A stretch of 64,000 bases of DNA from contig NC_091695.1 of assembly GCF_041296265.1 (NCBI RefSeq), positions 37,591,001 through 37,655,000 of the forward strand, given 5' to 3'. Below are positions 42,800-53,767 of the stretch, in pieces. This DNA comes from Equus caballus (Eukaryota; Chordata; Mammalia; Perissodactyla; Equidae). The translations under genes and the position numbers were made by a program. The notes below the pieces were generated by a model, which did no database searches, had not been told where the DNA came from, and worked only from the letters and a program-made list of their open reading frames with translations. Position 1 is the first letter of the stretch. Each line of letters starts with the position of its first letter.

Positions 42800-43120
42800 A
42801 GGAAAAGCTCCCTGTTACAATAGAAATCAAATAAATGTAGAAGGAATGAAGGAGTTGGAAAACCACCACACCAATGGGCAAATACTTGCTGAGGGTAAAT
42901 ATTTGCCAAGGGGCAGGGTAGTTACATAGTCCCAAAGTATCTGCCGGTAAGATACTTACTATTTGCAAAGAGAACCATAGTAACTTCCCAGTGGAGAAAC
43001 CTGGCGGAGCTCTCTTACCCAAGGGATCAAGTTATACCAGCAATCAGAGGACAAGCCCCTGGGATGAGCCTCCTGATAGAATGCACGAGAAGGACACAAC
43101 ATCACTTCTGGGGTATTCTT
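42800..43120. other. intergenic, nothing recognised
   Basis: No recognised feature. Confidence 0.4.
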
Positions 43121-43123
43121 GCC

Positions 43124-43511
43124 CACTATGGGCTGAATTGTGACCCCACTCCATTCATAAATTGAAGCTCTAACCCCCATCACCTCAGAATGTGACTGTA
43201 TTCAGAGACGGGGCCTTTAAGAGAAGATTAAATTAAAATGAGGCCAGTAGGGTGGACCCTGACTCCATCTGACCAGTGTCCTTCTAAGAAGAGGAAATTT
43301 GGACCTGCAAAGAGACACCAGGGATATAGGTGCACAGAGGGGAGAGTGTGTGACTCTGCCAGCCAAGGAGAGTGGCCTCAGGAGACGCATACCCAGCGAC
43401 ACCCTGACCTTGGACTTCCAACCTCCAGAACTATGAGCAAATAGATTCCCGTTGTTTAAGGCACCCAGTCTGTAGCATTTTATTATGGCGGCCCCAGCGA
43501 AGGAACACAGT
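43124..43511 (+). mobile_element. MaLR (MLT1-type) solo LTR, fossil
   Basis: Near full length: opens near atgggctgaattgtgacccc, has the 'gaatgtgactgtattcagag' block typical of MLT1 LTRs, and ends near gcgaaggaacaca. No internal sequence adjoins it. Old and inactive. Confidence 0.75.
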
Positions 43512-43762
43512 GCCAAAAATGCGTAACTTGGCTCTAGTCGGGAGGAAATGCCAGACAAACCCAAATAAGGGCCATTCTGCAAACTGGCCAGTAGTCCTCA
43601 AAAATGTTAAGGGTGTGAAAGACAAAAGACAGACAGAGGGACTGTCCCGGATAGGAGGAGGCTGAAGAAAGATGGATTGGATCCCGGACTAGGAAAAAGT
43701 ACTTGGATTAGATCCTGGACTAGTAAAAAACACTTTCTCCATTGCTATAAAAGTCATCCTTA

Positions 43763-43959
43763 GGGGCCGGCCCCGTGGCATAGTGGTTAAGTTCCTGTAC
43801 TCCGTTTTGGTGGCCCAGGGGTCACGGGTTCAGATCCTGGGCGCGAACATACATACTGCTCATCAAGCCATGCTGAGGCCGCATCCCACGCAGAGGAACT
43901 AGAAGGACTTACAGCTAGGATATAGAACTATGTACTGGGGCTTTGGGGAGGAAAAAAAT
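43763..43959 (+). mobile_element. ERE1-type SINE
   Basis: Head ggggccggccccgtggcata, with 'gaactagaaggacttacagc' and the ERE1-style end 'tactggggctttggggagga'. tcatcctta at 43754-43762 and 43960-43968 is an exact 9-bp duplication. It lacks the 'ttagctcaggg' tail module, as expected for ERE1. Confidence 0.95.
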
Positions 43960-43969
43960 TCATCCTTAC

Positions 43970-44680
43970 GACAATTGGTGAATTGAATAAGGTATGTAGA
44001 CAATCGTGTGATACTAATGTTAATTTCCTGACTTTGATCATTTTACGGTGGCTACTTGTTTTTTGGTGAATACACACTGTCATGTTCAGGGGTAGAGGGG
44101 GAACCACTCATGTCTGCATCCAGCTCTCAGATGGTATGGAAGAAACTGCATGCAGTGTACACACAGAGAGTGGAAGAAAGAGCTAAAACAAGTGAGAAAA
44201 GATGTTAACGGTGTTAATAAACAAAATTCAACGGAGTAAATGTTTAAGATCTCATTGGCTTTATTCAACAATTCATAAATAGCCAGCATCCAGTCTAGCA
44301 GACAGGAAGGAGCTCCGAGGAGCTGGAGAGAAGGAAAGACCGTTATAGGCAGAAGGAGCAGGAGCAAGAAGTTACACGAGGCAAAAAGCGAGTTGGTTGT
44401 CGCAAAGCTACTTTCCCTCAGTGGCTGGCAGGGGTCTGTCAGGCAGGTCACCCAACCAGTGCCAATCGGGCGAGTCCTGATGGGCTGGGTTAAGATTCCA
44501 TCGCTGGGAGAGCTGAAACCGTAGCTAAGTCGAGTCTCCATTTGGTGATGTGGGGCTTAGCAAGCAACTCCATTTTGGGCCTGTTGTCCTGTTTTTAACA
44601 ACATATAATATTTGAGGAACCTGGGTGGAGGATATATGGAAATTCTTTTCAATAAGTCAGAAATTATTTCAAAGTATAAA
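43970..44680. other. intergenic, nothing recognised
   Basis: No gene or clear repeat recognised. Confidence 0.4.
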
Positions 44681-44686
44681 GTTCAG

Positions 44687-44936
44687 GGGCTGGCCTGGGG
44701 CATAGTGGTTAAGTTTGCACACTTCGCTCTGGCGGCCCAGAGTTCACGGGTTCCGATCCCAGGTGTGGACCTACTCACCACTCATGAAGCCATGCTGTGG
44801 TGGCGTCCCACATACAAAATTATGGAAGACTAGCACAGACGTTAGCTTGGGGACAATCTTCCTCAAGCCAAAAGAGGAAGATTGGCAACAGATGTTAGCT
44901 CAGGGCCAATCTTCCTCACCAAAAAAAAAAAAAAAA
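44687..44936 (+). mobile_element. ERE SINE
   Basis: Head ggggctggcctggggcatag (two or three bases shorter than other copies), two tail modules and a 17-base A-run. Confidence 0.92.
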
Positions 44937-44939
44937 AGT

Positions 44940-45375
44940 TTAAAACCTCCATTGTCCCTCAGGAAAAATTCACCTCCCCAGCCCCTTCCGCCCTCCAGTT
45001 GCAGCTCCTCCCCATCCTGCCCAGCTCTTCCCTCTCCAGCAACCCTGGCCAGCTTGAGTCCGCTGTTTCCAGCCCTCTCTATGCCCTTACCCCCACCCTC
45101 GACTCCCTCTGCCTCAACACAATATCCCCCCACACCACCCCTGCACCCATGGGCTCCTCAGGTGCCCTTTCCTCCGGAAACACTTCCATGACCTCTCCCC
45201 ACCCCCCACCACTGGTGGGATCTGTGCCTCACCCTGCCCCCTCCAGGACCACCCCACAAGCTTCACCGGGCTCAGCTCTAGTCACAGCGCAAGTTAATCC
45301 TCTCCAAGCGGGAAACCCTTACCCTATATAATTTCTCGCACCCACTGTTTGTCTCTTTCAGCCTTCTGTCCCCGC
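44940..45375. other. pyrimidine-rich intergenic stretch
   Basis: Strong C and T bias on the plus strand, with long open frames in two plus-strand frames as a result. It may derive from an old L2, but I cannot show that. Confidence 0.35.
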
Positions 45376-45384
45376 TTGCGAGGT

Positions 45385-45515
45385 AACATTATCACCCCCC
45401 ATTCACAGATGGGACACTAAGGGTCAGAAGAGTGATGGGGCTGGGGCACAGCGAGAAAGTGGTAAGGGCGGGTTTGGAACCAGACTCCTCATTACTGAGC
45501 CGCGTGCCCTCCTTG
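45385..45515 (-). repeat. MIR fragment
   Basis: 'taacattatcaccccccatt' and 'ggcgggtttggaaccagact' are reverse MIR. Confidence 0.65.
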
Positions 45516-45519
45516 CTGC

Positions 45520-46075
45520 TGCCGGTTAGAATAACTGGGGATCCCCAGCCCTTGCTGAGCTGGAGGCTGGCCGGCCAGCGTTGATACGCTGTTACTAACG
45601 AAAGTCCACTTCCCTAGCTTTACCTAACGTCCTTCTTCTGTTCCAGGATCCCATCCAGGAGGCCACGCTGCACGTACTTGTGCATCTTGTTATTTGTTAT
45701 TAGTAATAGCCAAAGTCCTGTTAATTGCCTTAATCCCCAGGAGAGATCTCTGCAGCCTGCTGGTCTCTTTCCTCCCCCGTGGCCCTCATCCTGCTGCAGG
45801 CTCTTGGGGCCGGGGCAGTGTCCCTGCAGGCCCCCAAAGCCCCGCCTGAGTAGTGGGGTGGAACCCGGCCTGCTGCCCACCGCCACTGTCCCTGCAGCTC
45901 AGCGCAGACGGGAGGCCTGGAGAGCCTGCCTGGGCAGGGAGCGGGTGCAAAGGGGCTTGGGAGACAGGGCTGTGGGCCTGAGACCTCCAGGCCCCCCTCC
46001 TGGCCACGATCCAGCCCCACAACCCACCTGTGGTCTCCCCCGTCCTAGGAAGCTTGCTCCGCCCCAGGCAGCATC
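45520..46075. other. ZP1 upstream region
   Basis: No recognised repeat or exon between the MIR and the ZP1 proximal promoter. Confidence 0.4.
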
Positions 46076-46078
46076 ACT

Positions 46079-46106
46079 CAGCTGAGCCGGCATCCACCGC
46101 CAGCTG
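46079..46106 (+). promoter_or_regulatory. paired E-boxes upstream of ZP1
   Basis: CAGCTG at 46079-46084 and again at 46101-46106, about 180-210 bp before the TATA box. Mouse Zp1, Zp2 and Zp3 each need an E-box (CANNTG) near 200 bp upstream, bound by the oocyte factor FIGLA with TCF3. The position fits; binding is inferred. Confidence 0.45.
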
Positions 46107-46287
46107 TGAGGCAGGAAGCCAGGGTGCAGGAGGCAGCTTTCCCAGCAGCCTCACAGGGCCCCTGGCTGGGAGGGTGCCTTCCCCGGCCTTCAGGGCAGGA
46201 ATTTCACCAGAGTCCCTGGGGGCCAGACAGGTGCTCCCCCAGGTGGGCCCCCTTCGCCCTTTGACATTCCCACTTGCCACCTCCCGC

Positions 46288-46294
46288 ATATAAG
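46288..46294 (+). promoter_or_regulatory. ZP1 TATA box
   Basis: ATATAAG, 80 bp before the start codon, placing transcription start near 46,315-46,320 and giving a 5' UTR of about 55-60 bases without an upstream ATG. Zona genes have TATA boxes and very short 5' UTRs, so this fits. Confidence 0.65.
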
Positions 46295-46373
46295 GCCTGA
46301 GCCCTCACCTAGCGGTGGGAGGTGGGGGCTATTGTGGGGTCTGTGGGTGTATCTTGTGGCAGGAACCTCTGCC

Positions 46374-46548
46374 ATGGTTTGGGGTCTCTCCGTGGCCCTG
46401 CTGCTGGTGGCCACTCTGGGGCTGGGGCAGCAGCCACGCCTCGAGCCTGGCCTCCTAGGCCTGCGGCACACCTACGACTGTGGGATGAAGGGCCTGCAGC
46501 TGCTGGTGTTCCCCCCACCAGGCTGGACTGTCCGCTTCAAGGTGGTGG
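46374..46548 (+). CDS. ZP1: ZP1 exon 1
   Basis: Residues 1-58. The ATG at 46374 has an excellent context (gccATGG) and is the first in-frame ATG. Signal peptide, then the conserved [20 protein letters not shown] and TVRFKVV. Donor gtgagt at 46549. Confidence 0.93.
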
Positions 46549-49500
46549 GTGAGTGCTGGCTGGATCCTGGGCCCCACCTCCCAGGGCTGCAGAGGGGTGC
46601 TGGGAGCCCACCCCTGCAGCAGGAGCGAGAAGAGCAAGGGCCCCGTCCTGCCTGCGGGTGGCTGCCCCCATCCCCTCACATTAGGGAGGGGGAGGGGACA
46701 AGGCCAACCTCAATTTCCCTGGCCACCCAGGGCAGCTTCTCCCACGTCATGAACAGAGACACTTGTCCATCTTGCTGAGGGGCAGGTCCTGTATTCTTAG
46801 GGCCCAGGCTCTGCATTGGTAACCACGCCCAGCTGGTGCCCAGACTGCTGGTTCACAAACCACGCTGGATGGCAGGGCCCTAGTGGACAAAAGGGAGGAG
46901 GGTTTGACGTGGGGATTTAAATCTGATACTTCTAAGCTGTGTGATCTTGAACAGCTGACCTGACCTCTCTGAACCCCCATTTCCTTACGTAAGATGAGAA
47001 AGATGAGAAATATGACCCCCAACCTAGCCATGTGGACTGAACAGGAGTGTAGAGGGTGTGCCTGCACCCAGAGGGGGCCCTGGCTGTTCTGGGCTGACCT
47101 CGCAGGTGTCCCCAGGTGACTGCCACAGCCAGTTAACCCGGCAAACAGGCTCAGCGCTTTCTACAAAATTCCGGGTTCGAATCCTTGTCTGTCCCTCCTT
47201 GTGCGCGCCTGAGGAAGCTCACCTCTGAGCCTCAGCTGCCTCATCCACAGGGTGTGATAACTCACCTTGAACTGAAGTGAAAGAGCTCAGCGACCGAGAC
47301 CCTCCTCGTCATTTCTCCACCAGACTTTTGTTCCTGTTTGCTGCTGTGTGCTGTCAGCAGGGAACCATAGCTAGAAAGATCCTAAAAGCAGCTAAAGCCG
47401 TTTCCTCACTGATGTGAAAACTAAGACCAGAGAGGGGAAGGGACTTGCCCAAGATCACACAGCAAGCTAGTAGCAAAGCTAAGGCTGGAACCAGAGTCCT
47501 CTGCTCCTGAGGGGGAGTCTTCTCAGCAGACCCCAGCAGCCTCTGCCTTCACCATTCCGTACCCCTGACCTCTCTCCTCCATCCCTCTCTCCCCTCCCCC
47601 AACCCAGATGAATTTGGGAACACATTTGAGGTGAACAATTGCTCCATCTGCTACCACTGGGTCACGGCCAAGCCCAAGGGGCCCGTGGTCTTCTCTGCTG
47701 ATTACAAAGGCTGCCACGTGCTGGAGAAGGTAGGGACCACTCACAGCTCTGGGGGTGAGCCCCGCAGCTGCGAGCCAGCTCAGTCTACCAGTGTCGGGCT
47801 GTGGGGGGCCCCTCGTGGACCAGGATGCACCGGAGCTCAAGGCCACTCAGTGAGGTGGTAGGTGAGGGGGGCTACCTCCTGGGCACTTCCTGGGACCCAC
47901 CCGCAAATCCAGCTACCTCCCTGCTGAACACCCCTCTGGCTCTCCCTGCCCCCTCTTCTGCCTGGATGCTGGGCCGCCCCACCCAGCTGCTCTCCCATCA
48001 CCCTCTCACCTGTAGGACGGGCGATCCCAGCTGAGGGTGCTCATTGAAGCTGTGCTGCCCGAGGGGCGTGTTGATGTAGCTCGAGATGTCACTCTGATCT
48101 GTCCCAAACCTGACCACACCTGGCCTCTGGACTCCTACCTGGTGCCACCCTCTGCACCCTCTACCCCTCATACTCGTCCCCTCCGCCCCACCCCAGAGCA
48201 CAGCTTCGTCCATCCAACCCCTGCTTTGCCATCCCTCGGACCTGGCCCCACCCACCCCACCCTGGCTCAACCCCAGTGGGGCACCTTGGGACCCTGGGAA
48301 GTTGACAAGCCGGCTTCCATAGGTACGTGGGGCTTCTCTGTATCTGCACACTCTGTGTCTGGGGTAACGGGTGGCCTCCAGCCCTCGCCTGGGCTCTGAG
48401 AGGACACCTCCCTCCATTTCCTTGGAAGTCGCCTGTCCACCTGACTCCTTCTCACATCCTCACCTGTCTTGTCACCAACCCTAGGTACCCATCTGGCCCA
48501 GGAGCAGTGCCAGGTAGCCTCTGGGCGCATACCCTGCAGAGTGAGTGGCAGTTCAAGGGAAGCCTGTCAGCAGGCTGGCTGCTGCTATGACAATACCAGA
48601 GAGGTTCCCTGTTACTATGGCAACACAGGTACATGGTGCCACACCGTGTGTGGTCCCGGTCCTCTGAATCCCGGAGCCATAGGAAGGCTTCCTCCCCCAC
48701 CCACCCCCATCGCTCAAACTCTGCTTCCCACTCTCTTCTGTGGAGAGCCTGGTCCCAGCATGCACTGCAAAAGCAACCTGCAGATGGGGCGGCCACATGT
48801 CCCAGCTTGCCTGATAAGGATCGACCCAGCGAACTATTAAGAGATCCACCTTTGCGTGTACCCCACCCCCACCTTTAGATCTAGAACATCCCAGTTTGCA
48901 TGATGAATTGAATGGGATCCTAGAGTAGAGTTCAACCGTGTGCTCCATGCATGGGAATCTGGGCCGGCAGAGGGTTTGCCCCAGCTAATGCTGGCACAGG
49001 TGCAGAGTAAGAGAATCGGGTCTCTGGACTCCCAGACCCATGTTTAAATACTAATCGTCCCCCAGCCCACCCCGCCCCCTTGTCTGTGCTGGATGGCCAC
49101 TAAACCCTAAGGCCCTGACCAGCCTCTTTGTCCCAGCGACTGTCCAGTGCTTCAGAAACGGCCACTTCATCCTGGTGGTGTCCCAGGAGACAGCCTCGGC
49201 ACACAGCTTCACGCTGGCCAACGTCCGCCTGGCCTACGCCCCCACCGGCTGCTCCCCGACCCAGGAGACGGGGTCCTTCGCACTATTCCAATTCCCCCTC
49301 ACCCACTGTGGCACCACAGTCCAGGTAGGAGCAGCGGCCGGGGCCGGGGCCCAGGACCACCCCTGGGAGGGCCTCACCCAGCTGTCTCCTCCCACAGGTG
49401 GTTGGCAACCGGCTCATCTATGAGAACCAGCTGGTGTCTGACATGGATGTCCGAAGGGGGCCGCAGGGTTCCATCACGAGGGAGGGCACCTTCCGGTGAG

Positions 49501-52500
49501 GGGAGGCCTTCCTCAGACAGGCAGGGCTGTGGGCTCGGGTGTGAAAGGAGAACAGGTGAGCTCAGGGCAGGCTTTGGAGCCATCTGGGTGTCTGGCCAAA
49601 CTTGAGTGGCAGCTGTGTGACCTTGGAAGTGCTCCTTACCTCTTCCCAGCCTGCTCTACTTGGCGGGGGGCATGCCCCTTGGTCAGGGCTGATGTGAGTA
49701 TTGACTGGGGGTTCTGCCCCACCTTGGCAGGGAGAAGCCATAGCATGCCCGAGAGGGCCAGAGTCCTCACTAGCAGGTGCCTCTATTTCTCCAAGAACTA
49801 AGTTCAGCAATGAAGCCTCAAGAACTAAGCTAAAAGCGGCCCCTTCCAGGCCCTGGGGGGAGGCTGAGGTTTTCACTGTGGTAGCCTCCTGATCTCGGAG
49901 CTTATGAAGCCGCAGATGAGGCAGAAGATACCTGGGGCTGAAGCTCTGAGGGAGGAGCCGAGGGAGAACCCCTCATTGAAAGGGGCCCCGGGACCTGCTG
50001 AGTCAGGTGGCACAATCACCTCCAGTGCCCAGGATGCCAGTGGGGGTGCCCCGGAGGGAATCTGTGCTTGTCACCCCTGCCTTTGAACTCCAGGGCCAGG
50101 TACCTAACCTCAGCCCCTTTGCCGCATCCGATGGAACTAATATAGTAATCGTGGGTTGTAGAAATTCTGTGCTTAGATGCCCAGGTGCGTTTCTCCCCAC
50201 CCGACCTGCCATGAGAGCTGGGGAGGGCGCTGGCATCAGGCTTCAAATGTCTTTTTCTTTAAAATGCTGTACCTGCTGGCCAGGGGGGTGGGAGACAAAT
50301 CTGTCATGCTTTAGAGCCTTGGGTTTAAGGGCTATGAGAACTAGCCAGGACTCAGCACAGCCCCAGGGGTTCCAGGGAAGGAAGGTGGGAGAGGACACAG
50401 CTGCGGCCCATCCGGAAGGAGCAGGAGGGCTGCTCCGACCACAGGCCTTCGGACGAGGTCAGAGCACTTACACCTGTTGGCACCTGGGTTGCGCCAGGCC
50501 CCAGTCTCTGTCTACAGGACGTCTTCCCCAAGGGCACCGAGCCCGGGCTCGAACCCAGGGCTCTGTCTCGAGTGGGGGTAAAGCTAGATCACTTAGGAGC
50601 CGAGGTGAAGGTGGCTGGAGCAGGGTGGGGTCAGCCACTCTTGCCAAACACCTCCGGGGCCCAGGCATGACACTGAGGCTAGCGAGGGATGACAGACCCA
50701 GTGTCCCACGGCTACGGCTACAAGGACAGTGACGACACTGGGGCACTACCTTGTGACCTTACTCGGTCCTTACCACAGCCCTTGAAGGGACGGGGGCATC
50801 CATCACCATTTTTTGCAAAACTGAGGCTCAGGTTAAACCACTTGCTTGTGGTCCCATGGCCAGGAAATGCTAAGAAGATTCAAACCCGGGTCTGCCCTCC
50901 AGGCTCTGCGGTCAGGCTCCAAGGGATGGCCTCAAATGCCAGAACGGGGTGGGCGTGTCAGCCCCATGTGGTCCCCTGACATCTCCATCCTGCTGTACCC
51001 CTGCACTAGAAGTGGGCCTGGCACGGCAGGCTCGAGCTGTCCCAGGAAGACGAGGTGGGCGGAGGATAGGGGCAGGGGTGCGTGTCACCCTAGTGATTGC
51101 TCAGGCGGCGTCCATCTGCCCTGCTGGACTGCACCACGTCTGTTGCATCCGCATAGCTGGTACCCGGTTTATTAAGGAAACAGGATGTGCTGATTCTGTC
51201 TCCTCTCCCATCCTCTCCCATCCTCTCCCACTTGGACTTCAGGCTTCACATGCACTGTATCTTCAATGCCAGCGACTTCCTGCCCCTCCAGGCGTCCATC
51301 TTCCCTCCCCCATCACCAGCTGCTGTGACCCAGTCCGGCCCCCTGCGGCTCGAGCTGCGGATCGCCAAGGGTACGCTGTCCCTATGCTTCCTCTTCCTGC
51401 CCCTGCTTCCCAGGTGCACAGCCCACCCAGGCTCACGAGCCCCTCTCCCTGTAGATGTGACGTATGGCTCCTACTACGGGGAGGGGGACTACCCCATCGT
51501 GAGGCTGCTCCGTGAGCCCGTCCCCGTGGAGGTCCGGCTCCTCCAGAGGACAGACCCCAGTCTGGTCCTGGTGCTGCACCAGTGCTGGGCCACCCCCAGC
51601 GCCAACCCGGTCCAGCAGCCTCAGTGGCCCATCCTGTGGGACGGGTGAGTGGCGGTGGGTGCTCCAGCTGCCCCAAGGGCTCCCTCCACCCGCCTCCTCT
51701 CCCCGCAGTGGGCGGCCTCCTTGACTTCACTCCTTCCAGGTGTCCTTTCGATGGTGACAGTTACAGGACCCGACTGGTAGCCTTGGATGGGGCAGAGCTG
51801 CCCTTCCCGTCTCACTACCAACGCTTCACCGTTGCCACCTTCGTCCTCCTGGACTCTGGCTCTCAGAGGGCCCTCAGGGGACCGGTAAGAAGTGCCACGT
51901 GCCTCAGGTCTGCTCCCCATCTGTTAAGAGGATAGGCTGGTCACCAAATCTTCCAGAACCCTGTAAGCTCATGCAAAGATCCTCAGACGGGGTTTGGTTT
52001 TACCAAGTGCCCTGGAGGGCGGGGAGCCCAGGTCCTGGCCTCAGGTCAGCCCAGAGGTGACCTGGAAACAATTCAAGAGGGAGGAAGGAAATGCCGGGTG
52101 TGGACACCATCAACCCTAAATCTGAGCATTGGTCACAGTGTTCTCCAGTGGCTTCGCTTCCAACTCTAGAAATGATGTACTCAATGTAATTCTGCTTTGA
52201 ATTTTTATAACCCAGCAACTTCTCCAGAAAGTAAATGTAGATAAACTTAGGGTACATTTAGGTTTTCCACATAATATACAAATGGCTGCATAGGCAACAT
52301 ACTACTGTATAATTTTTATTCTACTGAATAATATCTTTCACATTAATATATACAAGTGTCTGTATATTTTAAATAGCTGCATATTAGGACATCAGACGAG
52401 ATAGATCTCACTGGTTAGCACCTGCCAGGGTGGCTTAATTCTCACCTCAGCTGTGAGCCTCTTCCTGAGCCGAGAGACCCTAACCTGCCAGATGAAGGGG

Positions 52501-53759
52501 CGTCTGCTGGTGGCCCAGGTCAGGTCAGGCCAACTCCTCCTGCTTCTGCTCCTTGTGGGAGCTGCCCCCGGCCTTGTGTTCCCGGAAGCAGTGGTCACTT
52601 GTCCACCCCTCTGCCCCTAGTCACAGATCACTAGGGTCCAGGAAGAGAGGGCAGCATGCAGAGGTCAGTCGGGCAACAAAATAAGCAGCAAGCCCTCCCG
52701 GGGGGCACTGCCAGCAGAGGCAGCCCTGCTGGAGCAGGCCGAGGGCTGGGACTCGACCAAGGGCAGCGGTTCCTGCCCCCAAGGTTCTCTCCTGCAGACG
52801 TGGGCCATCGGGAAGGAGGAAGGCATGGCTCCAAACTGGGAAGCAACACACATAGCTCTCTGCCTCATCAGCAGGGGCCGCATCTCGGTCTTGGTGAACA
52901 TGTCCGGATGTCAGCCTGACTGGCCGGCAGCTGCATGGACTTGGCCTGGGGCCTGGATCCCCCGTCCCTGCCTCAGGGGCTTCTGCCCATGGCACGGAGC
53001 CAGCCCTGAGCTGATTCTCTTCCCGCCAGGTTTACTTCTTCTGCAGCGCCTCGGCCTGCGCCCCCTCGGGCCTGGAGACCTGCGCCACTGCATGCAGCTC
53101 GAGGACCGCAAGTGAGTCTGGGGCGGGGACTGGGTGGGGGGTGGCGTTCCTTCTTTCATATGTCTGCAGGCCTGTTCCTGGCTTCTGGGCCACGAGGGGC
53201 TGGAGGCCAGCCCAAGACGCCCCTCCTCCCCTGGGCAGGACAGCGACGATCCCAGAGTCACCGCAGCGATACTGCCGAGCCCCAGAACATCGTGAGCTCT
53301 CCAGGGCCAGTGCACTTTGAGGGTACTCACGGGCAGGAGCCGACGCTGAGGCCCACAGGTACCCGAGCCTGTGGACGGGCCCTCAGGCCTTGGCCCCACC
53401 GCGTGCTGACAAAACAGGGAAGCTCTGGCCGTAGTGAGGGCAGGAGATGGTGTAAGCGCCTTCAGGGGGGAACTAAGCAAAGATAGACGACGTCCACCTT
53501 ATCTGCAGAAAGGTAGCTTCAGTTCTGCCCGTGTGATTACAAAGGTCTGGCGTGGAGGAGAGTTGGAGGGGGCCTCTCCCAGCCCTGCGGTCCTTCAGAT
53601 CCCTTCTCTCCCGCAGGCTCTACCAGGAACTCCAAGCCGAGGCCTCTCCTCTGGATGGTCCTCTTGCTGGTGGCCATTGCCCTGGTCCTAGGGGTTGGCA
53701 TCTTCGTAGGCCTGAGGCAGGCCCGGGCCCAGAAGCTCCAGGAAGGCAACAGAGGGTGA
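46374..53759 (+). CDS. ZP1: zona pellucida sperm-binding protein 1, twelve exons
   Basis: Encodes a 613-aa egg-coat glycoprotein (human 638 aa) made by growing oocytes; ZP1 dimers cross-link zona filaments. Join: 46374-46548, 47608-47729, 48016-48322, 48485-48628, 49137-49324, 49398-49495, 51243-51370, 51455-51644, 51740-51884, 53030-53111, 53239-53358, 53617-53759; all introns are GT-AG. Layout: signal peptide (about 1-18, [18 protein letters not shown]), N-terminal ZP-N-like domain with CSICYHWV and the NNCS sequon, a Pro-rich linker, trefoil domain (about 208-249), ZP module (about 255-525), furin site RQRR at 527-530, transmembrane helix 577-599 and a short tail. The linker is shorter than human. 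The 5' UTR has no ATG; the human start appears to align with a GTG (see findings). The polyA signal starts 8 bases after the stop. Identification is certain; the exact start is less so. Confidence 0.97.
46549..47607. other. ZP1 intron 1
   Basis: Contains forward MIRs near 46915-47000 and 47145-47290 ('ccgggttcgaatccttgtct') and a reverse MIR near 47400-47520 ('agatcacacagcaagctagt'). No other feature seen. Confidence 0.6.
47608..47729 (+). CDS. ZP1: ZP1 exon 2
   Basis: Residues 59-99: [20 protein letters not shown] to YKGCHVLEK. Acceptor ccccaacccag, donor gtaggg. N69-C-S71 matches the human NNCS glycosylation site. Confidence 0.95.
48016..48322 (+). CDS. ZP1: ZP1 exon 3
   Basis: Residues 100-201. 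The first part, [20 protein letters not shown] to CPKPD, closes the N-terminal domain. The rest is a fast-evolving Pro/Thr linker ([20 protein letters not shown]), about 20 residues shorter than human by my recall. Acceptor cacctgtag, donor gtacgt. Confidence 0.95.
48485..48628 (+). CDS. ZP1: ZP1 exon 4, trefoil domain
   Basis: Residues 202-249. All six trefoil cysteines are visible in [10 protein letters not shown], then [20 protein letters not shown]. The domain comes just before the ZP module, as in ZP1 and ZP4. Acceptor caaccctag, donor gtacat. Confidence 0.96.
48640..49130. other. ZP1 intron 4
   Basis: About 500 bases; nothing recognised. Confidence 0.5.
49137..49324 (+). CDS. ZP1: ZP1 exon 5
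   Basis: Residues 250-312, start of the ZP-N half of the ZP module: [20 protein letters not shown], then [20 protein letters not shown] and [11 protein letters not shown]. Acceptor tttgtcccag, donor gtagga. Confidence 0.95.
49398..49495 (+). CDS. ZP1: ZP1 exon 6
   Basis: Residues 313-344: [20 protein letters not shown] then [12 protein letters not shown]. Only 73 bases after exon 5. Acceptor ctcctcccacag, donor gtgagg. Confidence 0.95.
49500..51235. other. ZP1 intron 6
   Basis: About 1.7 kb. MIR-like pieces lie near 49575-49650 (forward) and 50735-50925 (reverse, 'ccttgtgaccttactcggtc' and 'gaggctcaggttaaaccact'). It ends with three copies of tcctctccca. Confidence 0.5.
51201..51230 (+). 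repeat. three exact 10-bp pyrimidine units before ZP1 exon 7
   Basis: tcctctccca three times in a row, 12 bases before the exon 7 acceptor, so the repeat makes up most of its polypyrimidine tract. Confidence 0.85.
51243..51370 (+). CDS. ZP1: ZP1 exon 7
   Basis: Residues 345-387: [20 protein letters not shown] to RLELRIAK. The N353-A-S sequon is conserved with human. Acceptor cttggacttcag, donor gtacgc. Confidence 0.95.
51455..51644 (+). CDS. ZP1: ZP1 exon 8
   Basis: Residues 388-450: [20 protein letters not shown], then [20 protein letters not shown] to [11 protein letters not shown] half. Acceptor ctccctgtag, donor gtgagt. Confidence 0.95.
51740..51884 (+). CDS. ZP1: ZP1 exon 9
   Basis: Residues 451-499: [20 protein letters not shown] to [20 protein letters not shown]. 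Acceptor ctccttccag, donor gtaaga. Confidence 0.95.
51890..53025. other. ZP1 intron 9
   Basis: At about 52170-52390 it is AT-rich and resembles an old L1 3' region in reverse ('aatatctttcacattaatat', 'tgtctgtatattttaaatag'). Nothing else recognised. Confidence 0.4.
53030..53111 (+). CDS. ZP1: ZP1 exon 10
   Basis: Residues 500-526: [20 protein letters not shown] then ACSSRTA, the cysteine-rich end of the ZP module. Acceptor ttcccgccag, donor gtgagt. Confidence 0.95.
53239..53358 (+). CDS. ZP1: ZP1 exon 11
   Basis: Residues 527-566. It opens with the furin site RQRR (S follows), where the mature protein is cut from its membrane anchor, then [14 protein letters not shown] and QEPTLRPT, as in human. 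Acceptor cccctgggcag, donor gtaccc. Confidence 0.94.
53617..53759 (+). CDS. ZP1: ZP1 exon 12, terminal
   Basis: Residues 567-613 and TGA. Hydrophobic helix [20 protein letters not shown], then a short basic tail ending EGNRG. Acceptor ctctcccgcag. Confidence 0.95.
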
Positions 53760-53767
53760 ATGGGCTC

